Of a stretch of DNA of 64,000 nucleotides, positions 12,638 through 25,182 are shown one piece after another; positions within the stretch are counted from its first letter, which is position 1, and the number at the start of each line of letters is the position of its first letter. A model generated the notes under the pieces. The model made no database searches, had not been told where the DNA came from, and worked only from the letters and a program-made list of their open reading frames with translations. The position numbers and the translations under genes are program-made. This stretch comes from Ailurus styani (Eukaryota > Chordata > Mammalia > Carnivora > Ailuridae). The stretch covers positions 5,375,305 to 5,439,304 of the forward strand of contig LNAC01000031.1 of the NCBI GenBank assembly GCA_002007465.1. The letters run 5' to 3'.

Positions 12638-13604
12638 AAAATTCGCACTCTTGATTCTGGTTCGCAAGGCCCTCTGGCCCTGCCTGCTCCTCCGACCTCT
12701 TCCCGTGCCGCTCCCCCCTCCACCTGGCCTCTGTGAACCAGCATCTTTTCTCCCATGGAGCATTTGCATTACCTGTACCGGTTCCCCTGACCTTCTCCCA
12801 GGTTGCTCCTTCTGGGGGTGCAGACGTTCTGGGTATTGCCTTTTGGCTTCCAGGCTGATCCCCACATACCTTTCTCCTGCAACCCACAGTTCCCAGCTCC
12901 CCGACGATGGCTCTTGGGGGATTTGCCCAATGGGAGATGGTGGAAGGAGGGAAGAAGGGGGAAAAAATTGAACAGTGTCTTTCACTCTGTCTCTTTCCTC
13001 TTTCTCCTCCCCTTTGTGCTTGCCTTTCTTCACTCCCCCGACCTCACCTCTGCTTCTGGGGGCATTTTCCAGCGGTGACTGGGTGCTCATTTGCCTCAGC
13101 GGTTCAGCTTCCTACCACACAGGGGCAGCCTCTCCACCATCATCACAAATACTGAGCAGCAGCCCTGTCCTTCGGCTGCAGCTCCTGCCCCCGTCGGTCT
13201 GTATGGGCCTAGGCTCTGGCCCGCAGGAACATCTCCTCCTCTGGTAGTGGCTCTGTGCGTTGCTCGTGTCTGTCTCTCCACCTCTCAGTTCTTCCAACAC
13301 CACCATAGCCACTTCACAGTCTTACATTCATTTGTGTGAAATACCTACAACAGCTTCTGCCTTTCTGACCAAAACAGTTCTCAGCCACAAAGTTCATCCT
13401 CAGAGCCCCCTCCCTGACACCTGAGTCACTCTCCAGCACAGGCACCTGTTCTGAGTCTCCTCATTGCTCTTTTCATTTTCTGCTACTTTTTTCTTTATAT
13501 GTTTGTGTGGTGCTGTCCCCAGAGCCTAGAATAGTGTCTGATACGTAGGTGGCATTCAGTGAGTATTTACTGAATTAATGAATAAGAAAGAAAAATGGAC
13601 TGAG

Positions 13605-13803
13605 GGCGCCTGGGTGGCTCAGTGGGTTAAAGCCTCTGCCTTCGGCTCAGGTCAAGATCTCGGTCCTGGGATCGAGGCCCGCATCGGGCTCCCTGCTTAG
13701 CGGGGAGCCTGCTTCCCCCCCTCTCTCTCTCTGCCTGCCTCTCTCTGCCTACTTGTGATCTCTCTCCCTCTGTGAAATAAATAAATAAAATCTTAAAAAA
13801 AAA
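13605..13803 (+). mobile_element. CAN-SINE, forward, with target-site duplication
   Basis: It starts GGCGCCTGGGTGGCTCAG followed by GGGTTAAAGCCTCTGCC, the form typical of mustelids, and ends in AAATAAATAAATAAAATCTT and an A-tail. AAAATGGACTGAG lies on both sides (13592-13604 and 13801-13813). Confidence 0.95.
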
Positions 13804-14004
13804 ATGGACTGAGATTTGGCTAAACCAGACATTGCTTAAATGGGGAGGTGATGTGAATGAATAATAATCAGACTTTTACATACAAAATACACAAAGAAGA
13901 AAGGAATATGAGAGAAAGAAAAATTTGGCAAAAATGGAAACTGTTACCCTTTGGCAAGAGAGACAATTAGTAGAGAAAAAAACATATTTTTCATATCCAC
14001 TAAT

Positions 14005-14170
14005 GTGCCAGTTGCTTTATAAACATTTCATTCTGTTCCCACATCAGCACTATCAGGGAGAGATATTATCTCCATTTCACTATTGGGAAAACTAAGCATC
14101 TGAGAGGTTAACTTACACAAAATCACAAGGCTGTAAAATGTACAACAGGATTTATGCCCACAATCCGTCT
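14005..14170 (-). repeat. MIR SINE fragment
   Basis: The order 'ctatcagggagagatattatctccatttcactattgggaaaactaagcatctgagaggttaac' and 'aaaatcacaaggctgtaaaatg' follows reversed MIR. Confidence 0.6.
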
Positions 14171-14273
14171 GGGGAGGACCAGGCCAGGAAAGTACATCAT
14201 AGCTTCAACCCGGGCCCATCCTACTTCTAGCTTAAATGCACAAGACTTAAATGCAGATATGTAAATTACTTCT

Positions 14274-14482
14274 TTTTTTTTTTTTAAGATTTTATTTATT
14301 TATTTGATAGAGATCACAAGTAGGCAGAGAGGCAGGCAGAGAGAGAGAGAGAGAGAGAGAGGAGGAGGAAGCAGGCTCCCTACTGAGCAGAGAGCCCGAT
14401 GCGGACCTTGATCCCAGGACCCTGGGATCATGACCTGAGCCAAAGGCAGAGGCTTTAACCCACTGAGCCACCCAGGCGCTCT
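14274..14482 (-). mobile_element. CAN-SINE, reverse, with expanded (GA)n
   Basis: Flanked by GTAAATTACTTCT (14261-14273) and GTAAATTATTTCT (14483-14495). Its internal purine tract at 14,338-14,362 has grown into a (GA)n microsatellite. Confidence 0.93.
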
Positions 14483-16019
14483 GTAAATTATTTCTGAAGC
14501 ACTTATTTTATCTTGTTAAACCCCATGGCCATGCCCAGTGAAGGAATTTGAGATATTTTTTTCAAATCGATTCCCAAGTTTTTCTTGCCTTTTCGACTCC
14601 ATCCTCCTCCCTAAGTGAATCCAAAGGCAGACCAGGAGCCACAGCACTAAGTAAATTAAAATATTGCCCTCGGCTCGGGAAAGTGGGCCTCTGACGTTTT
14701 CTTCCAGGTTGACCTCAGAATGAGCCTGTTTTAGTGATTTAGTCTGTAGTAAGGAAGGGGTTTAGGGGAGAGGCCCACCCCATATATCAGCAGCCTCCCA
14801 TAGAGCATGAAGTTGTTATTCAGGTATGTGCTACATATGGCATCAATAGAGAAAGATGGCCCAGTTCTCTTCAAATTCGCCAGGCCTTTATTTGTATCAT
14901 TGCCTCTGCTTCGTCGGTTTTCACTGAAGAGCCCCATTATCTTCTTAATGGGGACAAGCAAGTTCTCAGTCTTGTCCTTGATTTCCTATATTATGCCAAG
15001 GTCTGAAAATGGTGGGTGACGTTATATGACACAGGGTATGGGGACACTGAGGGAGAAAAGCCCAAAATGGTCGAGCAAATCATTCTTCCAACTTATAATT
15101 TCCCTTGTTTGGTTGAGCCAAGTATTTTAACATGACTCTGACGCTGCTTTTTCCCTGAGCCGTTCTGAAGACTTCTCCCTATCCCCAAACATCATGCCCT
15201 CAGAACCCTGATAACACTTACAGCAAACAAACAAATCATGGAAATTAAATAGCAATAAAACTGTTGTTGGATTCATATAAAAAATATCCAGTATTTAAAT
15301 GGCTATTATTTACAGAAACTTGGCAATTGTACCATACAAATAATGAAATTGATTCCAGTTACAGTCCATCTTTGTTTGGAAAGGAAATACCAGTAGTGTT
15401 TGAAAAATGGATTATTAAAGACCTTGGTTTGCTGAAGGTGGCTCATATGTTCTATTTGCTAACACAGCATCTTGTTGGGGAAAAAAAAATAAGTGCAGCT
15501 TTTCCCTACCCCAGATTATTTTCACTACAGATCTTTAGAGCAGGAAATAAAAAACAGCTAATGGTTCATGGGGCATGTGGAATTAGTTTAAGCAAAGCCG
15601 AGCCCTGGTCTTGCTGACCGCCTCCTCTTTCCTGTGCTGTTTTGTCTATACTGGCCTTCGAGTATGTCAACAAATCTCTTTTAAGCTCAGATGGGAAAGA
15701 AAGGATGGTGATTCTCTCTCTTTCGGTAAGGGTGTAATTTACAACAGATGTGCTTTTTTAGAAAGGTACAAGTTTGTCTTGTAAAATATTTGTAAAGAAA
15801 AATAGCCTCCGGATTTCACAAAGTAATCCTTGCTTGGTTTTGGAGATGTCACAAAGAGCATTGTTTTTATAATACTAATATAATTCTTTTCTCACACAAT
15901 TTGATTATAACTCAAGATTAGTGTTTGGGGAGAGCCAAGTTTAAATATCTAAAACAGTGTAGTGAAGAAATTCCATATGTGACTTGATGACTTTTTGACA
16001 GTGTCCTGAAAAGAGCCTG

Positions 16020-16200
16020 ATTTCAGTCCGGAGACATGGGTTAAAGTCCTAGGAACACTTTTTAATGAGTAATGAGATTTTAACTTTGCCAAGCCTCAGT
16101 TTGTTTTTCTGTAAAATGGGGACTCACTTGCCCCTGCCATCCAAGTGGGAAGATAAATTTAAAATGCTTACTGAACTGTAAAGTCCTAGATAACAAATAT
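16020..16200 (+). repeat. MIR SINE fragment
   Basis: It contains 'acatgggttaaagtcctagg', then 'gccaagcctcagtttgtttttctgtaaaatgggg', the MIR core in forward order. Confidence 0.6.
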
Positions 16201-16516
16201 ATTTAAAAAAAAAAACTCTGTGGGTTCTACTCTTTTGTGTATATGCCTTTTTCTATACATAATAAAAGGAAATATTAAATTATTATCAAAAGCTGTACTA
16301 GTAGGTAGATAAGCAACAAAAGCTTGTGCTGTTTAAGATAAAGTAATAAATTCTGACCCTGACTGAGCCAGGAGGCTTGCTGAAGAACCAGTCACTGATT
16401 CTAAGGGAAGTTTTACCTCCGTAAACACCGACAGATAAAAATCACATGATGGAAAAGGCATGTGTCCTGCATGCGTATGACTAGCTTTGGCCTTTGGAGG
16501 ATGCACAACTTTCAGT

Positions 16517-16537
16517 GGGGGGGGGGGGGGAAACTTN
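16517..16537. repeat. G14 homopolymer with a nearby undetermined base
   Basis: Fourteen G bases (16517-16530) are followed by an N at 16,537. The N is probably a sequencing problem next to the homopolymer. Confidence 0.8.
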
Positions 16538-16599
16538 TAAGTTTTCAAATCTGCCATCTTCGATGAGAATGGGATAGAAGTTTGAGCTGGGATGGGCAA

Positions 16600-16735
16600 C
16601 TGGGCTTCAGTTTCCTCGTGGAGGGAATGAAAATAGTAATACTTGTGTAAAATCATACTTGTGTGACTGTTGTAAGGACTTAGCAGGGTGATCTGTTTAA
16701 GATAATCTATGCTTATATTAGGTAACTTGTACAAA
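16600..16735 (+). repeat. Probable MIR fragment
   Basis: 'cttcagtttcctcgtgg' and 'gtgactgttgtaaggactta' match MIR core order. Confidence 0.45.
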
Positions 16736-16864
16736 CACAGGATTCTTGAAACGTATCATAAATAAGAAGGGAGAAAAATCCTGTCATCTTTATTAAGATT
16801 TAATACAATTTAACATTGGGAAGTTTTATAGTATTCTGTCAGGTTCTTCAAACTGGTAATAATA

Positions 16865-17070
16865 TTAATGACTTACATGTATTGAGCACTTCCTAAGTTC
16901 CAAACATGAATGGTAACGGCTTTAAGTGGATTAAAATCACTTAATTCTATAACCATCACGAAAGTAGGTTCCGTCGTTACGCCCATTTTACAGATGAAGG
17001 TCAGTAAATTGCTCACAAGCACATAGCTAAGGAAATACTGGAGGCAGGATTCGAACCAGGATTAGCAGTG
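16865..17070 (-). repeat. MIR SINE
   Basis: A nearly complete reversed MIR: 'tacatgtattgagcacttcctaagt', 'cgcccattttacagatgaagg', 'aagcacatagctaaggaaa', 'ggattcgaaccaggatt'. Confidence 0.8.
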
Positions 17071-18239
17071 GAGCTGGTGAGAAATCTAATCTTCCACATC
17101 AGATTAGGGGCGAGTAGAATAAAAGAGAACTCACAGCTTCTCTAAATTTTCAGCTTGCCTTCTCATCTCTGCATTTGAATTCCAACCTTATTGAAAATAA
17201 ATGATTTGAAAAGAGTTTTTTTTTAATCACACACATGTCCGCCCGACTTTTTCATTACAAGTTAAGGTAAAGACAAACTAGCCCAGCATTTGCTATTCGG
17301 ATTCAGAAACAAGCAGGGTGCTTCGGTTCCCCGTTGTCACTGAAGCTCCCCCCACGGAACCCACACACAGAGGAGGAGAAATTCCAGCCACCAGCCAGCT
17401 CCTCACATTAGCTTTCAAAGGGCTCTGAGGGCAGAAGCAACTCCACAGCCCTTATCTTCTTGGTAAAATGGCTAGTTTGGAACCAGAAGGGATTTTAGGA
17501 CACATTTTATTTAACAAGTGTTTTGGGGGGTTTTGTTTTGTTTTGTGTTTTTGTTTTTCAGGGGGTCTAAGGACGGGTCCCGGGCCACTGTAATCCTGAG
17601 CATGCTTTCACATTTTCAAAACCCTTCCACAATGTGTTGGTTTTAACCTTGCAGGAAAACCTAGTGAGGCCTACAGATTCTTCTCTCAAAACTTGTGTTG
17701 TACTGTCCTGGGTGAAAGTATCCTTTGTTGCATATTTTCCCAAGGTTAGCCTGGAGCCAGGCCTTCTGGCCTTTCACAGGGGAGTTCTTCTGAAAGCAGA
17801 ACTTCCCTCAGGACCAGACCCTGAGACGGGATCATCTATAAAGCCACTCTCTGGAAACTGCACTTCCTGCCTGCTGGCAAGGAGATGAAGTCAAAGGTTT
17901 TGATATTGATATATAGTCCTAATCTTTTAAGAGCTTCCAAGCACTAGTAGGACAGTTATAAGGAATTTTCTTAAATCATTAGGAAGAGGGAGATTTGCAA
18001 ATCCCTTAGGGGCCGCTGATGAGGGGTTGGAGTAGCAAGCAATCGGGCTCCAGGGAAGTCTCCCTTCAGACAACAGGTACACACCCCGGTGCGTTCTGGA
18101 AGTTTTATTTACATTGATGTTGAATGGAATTGAAACATGGAAGTACAGACTTCGACAAATAATTTTTGTTTAATTGGAAGTTAACGCAGTCAACAGATTG
18201 TTCTGGTGCTTTGGTTTTGTGTCATTTTTGTTGATGATC

Positions 18240-18480
18240 GAAGGTGTTTCCCTTCCTTTCTTCATGTTTGTCTTGGAGCTCTTGGTCCCCACGCCCCAGC
18301 TTCCTTCAGGGCCTTGGGGGCACCTGTGAGTCCCTCCTCTTCTTTCCCTTGCCCTCAGTCTCCTTCTCTATCTTGTTTCGTGCTTTTCTTTTCTCCCCCT
18401 GCTGTCTTCTCTCTTTCTTTCTTCCTTTTCTTTTCCTTTCCTTCCTGGCTTTCATCATCATTCTTAGGAGCTCCAGTTGC
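18240..18480. repeat. Pyrimidine-rich (CT) low-complexity stretch
   Basis: Dense C/T runs, read as AAG- and GAA-rich on the other strand. The Lys/Arg/Glu-rich open frames there follow from base composition. Confidence 0.6.
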
Positions 18481-19178
18481 CATGTTTTAAAATGCCTGTT
18501 GTTTCCACTGCCCAGCCCAGAGGCCACTTCTCTCCAAATTTCTGTTACTCTACAGTCACTTTTATAGATACATGCAAAATGTAGAACGTTAAACGAACAC
18601 AGCAGGGCACAACTAAATGCGATTAAAAGTTGCACAGTAGAAAAAGAATACTGAAAAGCCCAGGGCTACTAAGCAAAAAAATTAAGACCAAGTAAATGCT
18701 CATTCGGCAGAAAAACATGTGCAGAGTCAGCAGAAGGTGGGGGGGTGGAGATCTTCTCAGAGGAACATTATAAAGAATCTACCATCATTTTCAAAAATGA
18801 AATTTGACAAGTTATCACTAAGTCGTCTGGGGCAAAAATAAACATGCATAAAAAGGCTGCATATTGGGGGGAATTCTGTATAATTCAAAGTTTTGTTTTT
18901 AATATAAGCAAAAATGATAATTGAATTCTTTTAGTAAGAGGCTGTGTCCCTTATTTTATTACTATTACTACTAATTATAGACAGTTTATTTGTACCAGGC
19001 ATTGTACTAAGAGCTCTGTGTCTTATTTAATTTGATCCTCTTTATAACTCTGAAACATAATTGTTTTAGAGATCTGGTTTACTTTTTAAGAGAAAAATAT
19101 TCTGTCTTAAATGGTGTACATCTATCCTCTTAACTATCATCTCAGAATCCTTTAAGGTCTCAATGGCGGCTTCTTATT

Positions 19179-19378
19179 TTTTTTTTTTTAAAGATTTTTA
19201 TTTATTTCACAGAGGGAGAGAGATCACAAGGAGGCAGAGAGGCAGGCAGAGAGAGAGTGAGGGGGAAGCAGGCTCCTTACTGAGCAGGGAGCCCGATGCG
19301 GGCCTCGATCCCAGGACCCTGGGATCATGACCTGAGCCGAAGGCAGCGGCTTTAACCCACTGAGCCACCCAGGCACCC
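19179..19378 (-). mobile_element. CAN-SINE, reverse, with 14-bp target-site duplication
   Basis: GGCGGCTTCTTATT flanks it on both sides (19165-19178 and 19379-19392). Confidence 0.95.
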
Positions 19379-20073
19379 GGCGGCTTCTTATTCTTAATAT
19401 GTGGAGAAGAACCAAGGCATTAAGTAACCTGGGTGAGATTTGATATCCTAAGAACTGAGTAAGACACGGAGATACGATTCACTAGTCAAGGGTCTCTGTG
19501 ACTTGCCAAGCTGCTGCGAGAATTCTAGATTTGGGGCTGAGACGTATTTTCTCGATCGGAAAATGAAAGGAATATTGGCACAGAGAAAATATTTCATCAC
19601 TTGCTGTGACTTTATTCAATCTCTAACTCCTATCTTATATATTTTCCATATGTTAGAAGTATAGCTCGGAGAGGAGTTTGTTTTGTAAGGCATTTTACTG
19701 AATGAACCAAGCAAGTTGTGCACCAAAACCATCTTTAGCATAAAAAGTAAATCACATGAAACATAGACATATTCCAAACACAATTGTACACTCTGTGCTA
19801 TGTGAGACTATATTTATTCACAGAAGAGCTATAGTCAATAGTAAACTATAACAATTATGTCTCATAGCAAATATCAATCTCATCGCTTATGCTTTGCCAG
19901 AGGTCACATATCAAGGCTTTAAAGGAAAAGCAAAATTATAATCCAGATTAGCTCTTTGGGGTGGAAAATCTGAGTGCTTCCTTCAGGAAATAATAGGTAA
20001 AGTGATCATATGCCCTGGTTTGCTGGGTCAGTTCTGCTTTATGCTTCTGGCCTAAGAGCTTCCTTGCATTCTT

Positions 20074-20277
20074 TTTTTGTTTTTTTAAAGATTTTATTTA
20101 TTTATTTGACACAGAGAGAGATCATATCACAAGTAGGCAGAGAGGCAGGCAGAGTGAGAGGAGGAAGCAGGCTCCCCGCTGAGCAGAGAGCCCGATGCGG
20201 GCCTCGATCCCAGGACCCTGAGATCATGACCTGAGCCGAAAGCAGAGGCTTTAACCCACTGAGCCACCCAGGCGCCC
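20074..20277 (-). mobile_element. CAN-SINE, reverse
   Basis: From 'tttttgtttttttaaagattttatt' to 'gagccacccaggcgccc'. The flanks share GCATTCTT, a diverged duplication. Confidence 0.93.
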
Positions 20278-21739
20278 TTCTCTCGCATTCTTAAGACATT
20301 CTCTCACTCTAGAAAATAATAGAAATATTAATTCTAGAACAAATATTTTGAGCCAACATATTCTACATACTTGTTTTGATCGATACAGTACAGGTGTCCA
20401 ACAGACTCATTTTCTATCATGTCGACAGGGCTGACAGTGACTACTTTGGCAAGACCCCTAAGTAGCATTCATGACTGGAGCGGGATGCAGCTGGATGCAT
20501 GAGGAACACAGCCACACAATACACAGACCCTGACACCTATCACTTGTTCTATTCAGAACAGAATCAGTAAATGGGGCACTTGTCATTTGGTTTTGAAAGT
20601 CAATGGACAGGATTCTCTAAATATGGAAAGTACTCCTACTGATTTGTTAGATCCTTCGATTTTCCTAAATATTTCAAAGCTAGGAGGTAGATAGTTCTTT
20701 GGAAAAATCTAGTTAACTTTCTGTTGTGATATGTGATCGTAAAATAGGTGAATATGAAAGAATCACTGTATTTCAAGTTTGCCGTTATTGATGTTTTGTG
20801 GACTATTTAAAATATAATAAGATTTTAAAAAATTATATAGCACCATTAGAAAAAGTTGTATGATATAAATCTCACATGTTCTCAGATTTATAGTTATAGC
20901 TCTTTTTTATGGGTAATTTTTTTTTTACATCTTCAAAAGAAACCTTATAATGCATTAAAAAAAAAAAAAAACCAGTGTCACTACCAAGCCTTTGGATGAT
21001 TAACTACCCTATGATATTTCTTTCATCCAAGCTGGTTTATAAAGGAAAGCAAAAACGACAATAAAAGAAATGTACCAATTTATTCTCTACTAATAAAGTA
21101 TTGAACATTAGTGAAAAAAGTGTGAAATATTGGAATGCAACACAGAGCAATTCCATTACCCATTGCAGTTTTGGGTCATATACTGTATATAAAGAGTAAT
21201 TACTTCATTGGTTGGGGACCACAGTGGAGCAACATAGGATTTGATGAAAGAGATTTTAAAATAAAATTTTTATCCCAGAGCATTTGCTTTTCAAAACTTT
21301 GTCAACATTATAGACCATCTTATTTTGGTTTTTGGTGTTTGGGGGTGAGGGGCTGGGTAGTGGAATGGGAGTACAAAAGAAATAGAGAAATAGAACATTA
21401 AGAGTGAGCCAATTTTTAAAACTCTTTAGCCAGTGATTATACATCATCAGCACATAGATTTTAAAGTATCTACTAAAGATAGTTTTTGTAGATGCCTTCA
21501 GTGACACATCTTACTAACAAAGATCCTGTATTTAATATTCGCATACTGGCTTATTGACATTGCATCTGGTGGCTTCTGTTAAATCAAGTTTCCAGATTTT
21601 ATTGTCTTGCTGATAGTGGTGCCTACAATGTAAGTTTCCAAATGTTTTCAAGTCTGTTGTTCTTGTTGATCACACAGGGATTCTGGGTAGGAACGGAAAG
21701 ACTTCCTGGGTAGGATGGTAAGGTAACATGTTATATTAT

Positions 21740-21920
21740 GGAGAGAGTAGACCTAGAGTTGTCCTGTCATAGTCCTAATCCAAGCTGTCACTTTTCTCGG
21801 ATCCTTCGTATCTTCTTCTGTAGAGTGCAGAAACATAACTACATTTTAGGATGGTTGTGAAGACCAAATGAACCATGTGAAAAGCACATTATAATGCTTA
21901 ATGAGTGTCTGTTTCTATTC
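21740..21920 (+). repeat. Probable MIR fragment
   Basis: 'atccttcgtatcttcttctgtagagtgc', 'aggatggttgtgaagaccaaatgaaccatgtgaaaagcac' follow the MIR 3' half. Confidence 0.45.
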
Positions 21921-22204
21921 TCCTTTCTAAAAATAATTTTAAATAGGCTTTTATATAAAAAGAAAGAAATAAATAAACGACCTAATATGATCAATGAGTA
22001 CCAGTTCCTTTATTTCTTCTACTCAGGTTCCTTCAAGAATGATATTGGAGAAAATCAGGGAAATAATCTGGTTACAAAAGTGAAACATGTTAATTGCAAA
22101 GAATTATTAATACTATAGGAAGGTATGAAGAAGAAAATAAACTTTCATTATCTTCAATATTCGACACATTTTCTTCATTTACTTCCTAGCCTACCCATTA
22201 AAAA

Positions 22205-22740
22205 AAAAAAGTTGGGATTATACTCCATCTCACATTTACCAACCCCCCCCCACAGTTTCTATTAGATTATAAGGATTTTTGTTGTCATTAATTATTCTTT
22301 TTAAATATTTTGTGATTTCATAATAGTATATCAGTTGTATGTACCATAATTAATTCCACCCAACATGCCAGTGATTTTTTTGGTTATTATAAACAAAACT
22401 GCAGTGATCGTTTTTTCAGCTGTTTATTGAATATATTGGAAATCCCATCGCTTGATTTGTCATATTTGTTGCAAATTTTTCCCCATCACCCTTATAAATT
22501 TGATAATTTTTGACACCGTAAGTTTTTTATTTTATGTAATTCCTGCTATCAGTTTTTTTCCTTAGTGACTTCTTTCACTTTTTGTATGTTTAAAAAGTTA
22601 TTTCCTGTTCCAAGGCCACTAGATAACTTACCTATATTTTCTTCTGTATTTATAATTCACCTTTAGCTTTTTGCTTTCTAATTAATCTAGAATGTCTTTG
22701 GGGCTATCTATTTAAGGTAGATCTGAGGTAGAATTGGGAC
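22205..22740 (-). repeat. Probable old L1 fragment, reverse orientation
   Basis: 'ttattataaacaaaactgcagtgatcg' and 'ttttgctttctaattaatctagaatgtc' resemble reversed L1 ORF2/3' sequence of an old subfamily. It is heavily diverged and the borders are uncertain. Confidence 0.4.
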
Positions 22741-24798
22741 ACATCGAGTAGATTGGAGAGTCTATTTAGGTAGGATTTACCATAATTTTCTGCAAATAGT
22801 TAACACAAGTACCCAGTAACATACTACATTCATCTGTATGGTGGATTTATGATGGTGCTTTATCATAAAACAAGCTCTTTTTCAATGTTCATCTTTCATA
22901 TTTTAATTAAATATCTGGTACAATAAATGCTTTCTCATTATTTCTGTTTTGCAGAAATTTCTTGGCTATAGCACTCAATTTATTTTTCCAAACAAATTTA
23001 TCAAATTCTCCCATTTCACTGCACTCCAAACACATTAGGATTTGCTTGAAAATGCATTAAACCTGTACGTTCAACAGAAGAAAAGAATACATTCTTTTAA
23101 TAATCAGTGTTCTAGTGCAGAAACACCGTATCTCTATTTTCTTAATGTAGATTCTGTACATTTCTTATTAAGGCTATGCCTAAGCGATTATAGATTTTAT
23201 TGCTACCGTGAAAAATATTTTTCCACATGATCATTTTGAACTGGTAAGACATTATTCTCAAAGAATTTTGATTGCGTAACCAGCCTCCTTTGATTCCAGC
23301 TCGATTTATTCTGTATGCAGAAAAATATTTGTTAAGAGCACTTTACTTTAAAGACATAAATGCATTTAGCCAGTGCTTGAGAGAGAAGACACTGAAGGCC
23401 ACGGAGATGATTAGAACAGACTAGCTTTGTAATTAGGAAAGAACAGAAGGAGGCACTGGATATCCTTTTTTTTTTTTTCTAAAGTGTACAATTGCAAAGT
23501 GAAATTAATGCACTTTATTGCTGGGAGGGAAAAAAGACAAGAAATTGATGCATTCATGTCTGTAAATGCAAGTGAAGGTGACTTCTGGAGACAGCGGGGA
23601 CCCTGAGAGTACGTTATCGTTCTGTATACTTTGAGCCTTACGCATCTCGTGTACCTCATTGTCTTGACAGTCCAACCTGTATAAGCAAGATGACTAATGT
23701 AGGCAGTTGTCTCCCATGAGAATTGTATTTAAAATGAAGGCTCTAAGTAACTTCTACCTAAAGGTCATGTTTAGAACTGGCCTCCATGTCTTCAGTCCTA
23801 CTGTACCGTGTTCTTGGAGGCTGCACATCCACCTGTCACTCACTTGCCCTCAGTTTCCAAGGTGGCAGGATGCCACGCCCAGCCGTGTGCACAGTGCAAA
23901 GTGCTTTAGACTTTTCTGAAGTGAAAGGCAGTATGTAAATGTGCAACATGACGACATTATTATTCTAGCTTTCTGGCTGCTTTCCGCAAGCACTGACTGC
24001 CACATGAGGTCTCAAGTGTTCTGGCACAGTGAGGAAGTGTTCAAAAGAAGTTAAAGTAATGAAATTGGATCTTCATTTCCATAGAGATTCAAGCTGGCAT
24101 GGAGGAATGGAGTCATGGAATCAGGGTTGGATGGTCTCCACCAAACAGCCTAGGCAAGTGCCTGTGATGCCAGGCTACTAAGCAGAAATTTCAATCGTGA
24201 AAGGCCACCACTATTTCTTCCTCTGGGTCTAAAATTACAAAATGTGCACATTTCCCCCAGGCTCACACCATTCTCTGGGTGCTTTATACTCAATCCCACC
24301 CACCCATTCCCTGGGAGCACACCAGCTTTGCTTAAATCCAGGACAAGTTTTAAAATGAAGAACTAAGGACCAAGGGAGAAAAATGGTTAGTTAGAACTAA
24401 AATAGCATATGCTGTTCTATCAACGATGTGACTGTTATACTTAAGAGGCGGGCCAGGCATATCTTGTATCTGATCTTCCTAAACTACTATTTAGGAAGTA
24501 TCTACTTAATGGCTTTTGGTTGACCTGGTCTTTTATTTCTTCTTCTTCTTTTTTTTTTTTTCTTTCCAGTTTTCATTCCTCATAAGGTCTTCCAGATTTG
24601 GTCATTCTGAGACCTGCCCTCTCTCCTATACCTTTACTTGCTTCCCCCCCACCCCAACTCTGGCTAAAATGTCTCTGTTCATCAGAATCTGAGTCTGGTG
24701 CTTTGCAATCACCTTTATATTGACATAGACCTATGATGCTGGATGCTCTTCCTCCTCTGTCTCCCTTTATATCCTGAAGCTTTCATGGGTTCCAAGCA

Positions 24799-24802
<4 letters not shown>

Positions 24803-24852
<50 letters not shown>

Positions 24853-24960
24853 TACATATATATATACATATACACACACATATACACACACACACGCACA
24901 CATATATATTTATATATAATATATATTTATATATACACACACACATGCACACACACACAC
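24803..24960. repeat. Compound (TA)n / (TATACACA)n microsatellite
   Basis: About 40 bases of pure TA are followed by mixed TATA and CACA runs. It is likely to vary in length between individuals. Confidence 0.9.
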
Positions 24961-25072
24961 AGATGAAATTTATTTAGGTTTAAAAATGTGAGAGGGACAA
25001 TTCAAAGAATTCAAGCACTGAAGAATACCTTTACTCACACAGAATCTCTCTTTTTTCTTAATTGTATTTTAG

Positions 25073-25182
25073 GACAGTGAAAAAAAGGGATTTATAAATA
25101 AAATCTATGCCATCCAGGAGGTTTGTATCAGTGTCCAGAACATCCTAGATGAAGTGGCTTCCTTTGGCGAAAGGATAAAGAA
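25073..25182 (+). CDS. MCTP1: MCTP1 coding exon: linker before the last membrane segment
   Basis: This 110-bp internal exon of multiple C2 and transmembrane domain protein 1 follows a pyrimidine-rich tract and AG (25071-25072) and ends at a GTGAGT donor. It starts in phase 0 and gives 36 codons plus two bases, reading [18 protein letters not shown], then [18 protein letters not shown], without a stop. In the family this cytosolic amphipathic stretch lies between the two membrane segments of the C-terminal region. MCTP proteins carry three C2 domains that bind calcium and are anchored in the ER or vesicle membrane. In flies, Mctp is an ER calcium sensor for presynaptic homeostatic plasticity. 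The name rests on recognising the sequence and on SLF1 lying next door, as in human. The C2 domains and first membrane segment would lie upstream of the window. Confidence 0.93.

Larger units (their letters stand above)
11300..13590 (+). mobile_element. LINE-2 (L2) remnant, split by SINEs
   Basis: Ordered L2 phrases are visible: 'gtagttcaagccaaaaatgta' (11,936-11,956), 'ggtcttttaaaaatgtcaactagatcatgt' (12,358-12,387), 'cgcaaggccctctggccctgcctgctcctccgacctc' (12,663-12,699), 'ctccttctggg', and the 3' end 'cagagcctagaatagtgtctgatacgtaggtggcattcagtgagtatttactgaa' (13,521-13,575). Two CAN-SINEs at 12,139 and 12,449 are inserted in it, and a third follows at its end. This accounts for the GC-rich open frames on both strands here. 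The left border is uncertain. Confidence 0.8.
1..25072 (+). other. MCTP1: MCTP1 intron (3' part of a large intron)
   Basis: I found no coding exon of MCTP1 here. The exon that should precede the one at 25073, which encodes an acidic stretch rich in Glu, Asp and Lys, is not visible, so the whole stretch reads as one large intron. It contains old LINE and MIR fragments, seven CAN-SINEs with the tRNA-like head and several microsatellites, listed separately. The parts at 1-3000, 7300-9700, 14500-16000 and 19400-25000 are mostly AT-rich single-copy-looking sequence in which I can support nothing beyond the listed items. Open frames in it are short and have no recognisable protein pattern. Confidence 0.75.

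Noticed and set aside
12488..13090. 200-residue open frame on the - strand, and overlapping frames on both strands at 11,740-13,340
   Set aside because: They run through LINE-2 and CAN-SINE sequence. GC-rich repeat sequence keeps several frames open at once, and no protein family is recognisable.
15264..15617. 117-residue open frame on the + strand
   Set aside because: No recognisable motif, no splice context and no neighbouring exon in phase. It is probably chance in intron sequence.
16333..16734. 133-residue open frame on the - strand
   Set aside because: It crosses the G14 homopolymer and an N and includes MIR sequence. The run of Pro residues is only the G-run.
18306..18635. Lys/Arg/Glu-rich open frame on the - strand
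   Set aside because: Low-complexity purine-rich sequence explains it. A retrocopy was considered, but no protein could be recognised.
24803..24960. Short regularly repeated units that might suggest an array
   Set aside because: Simple TA/CA microsatellite. No CRISPR-type repeat and spacer structure exists in this window.
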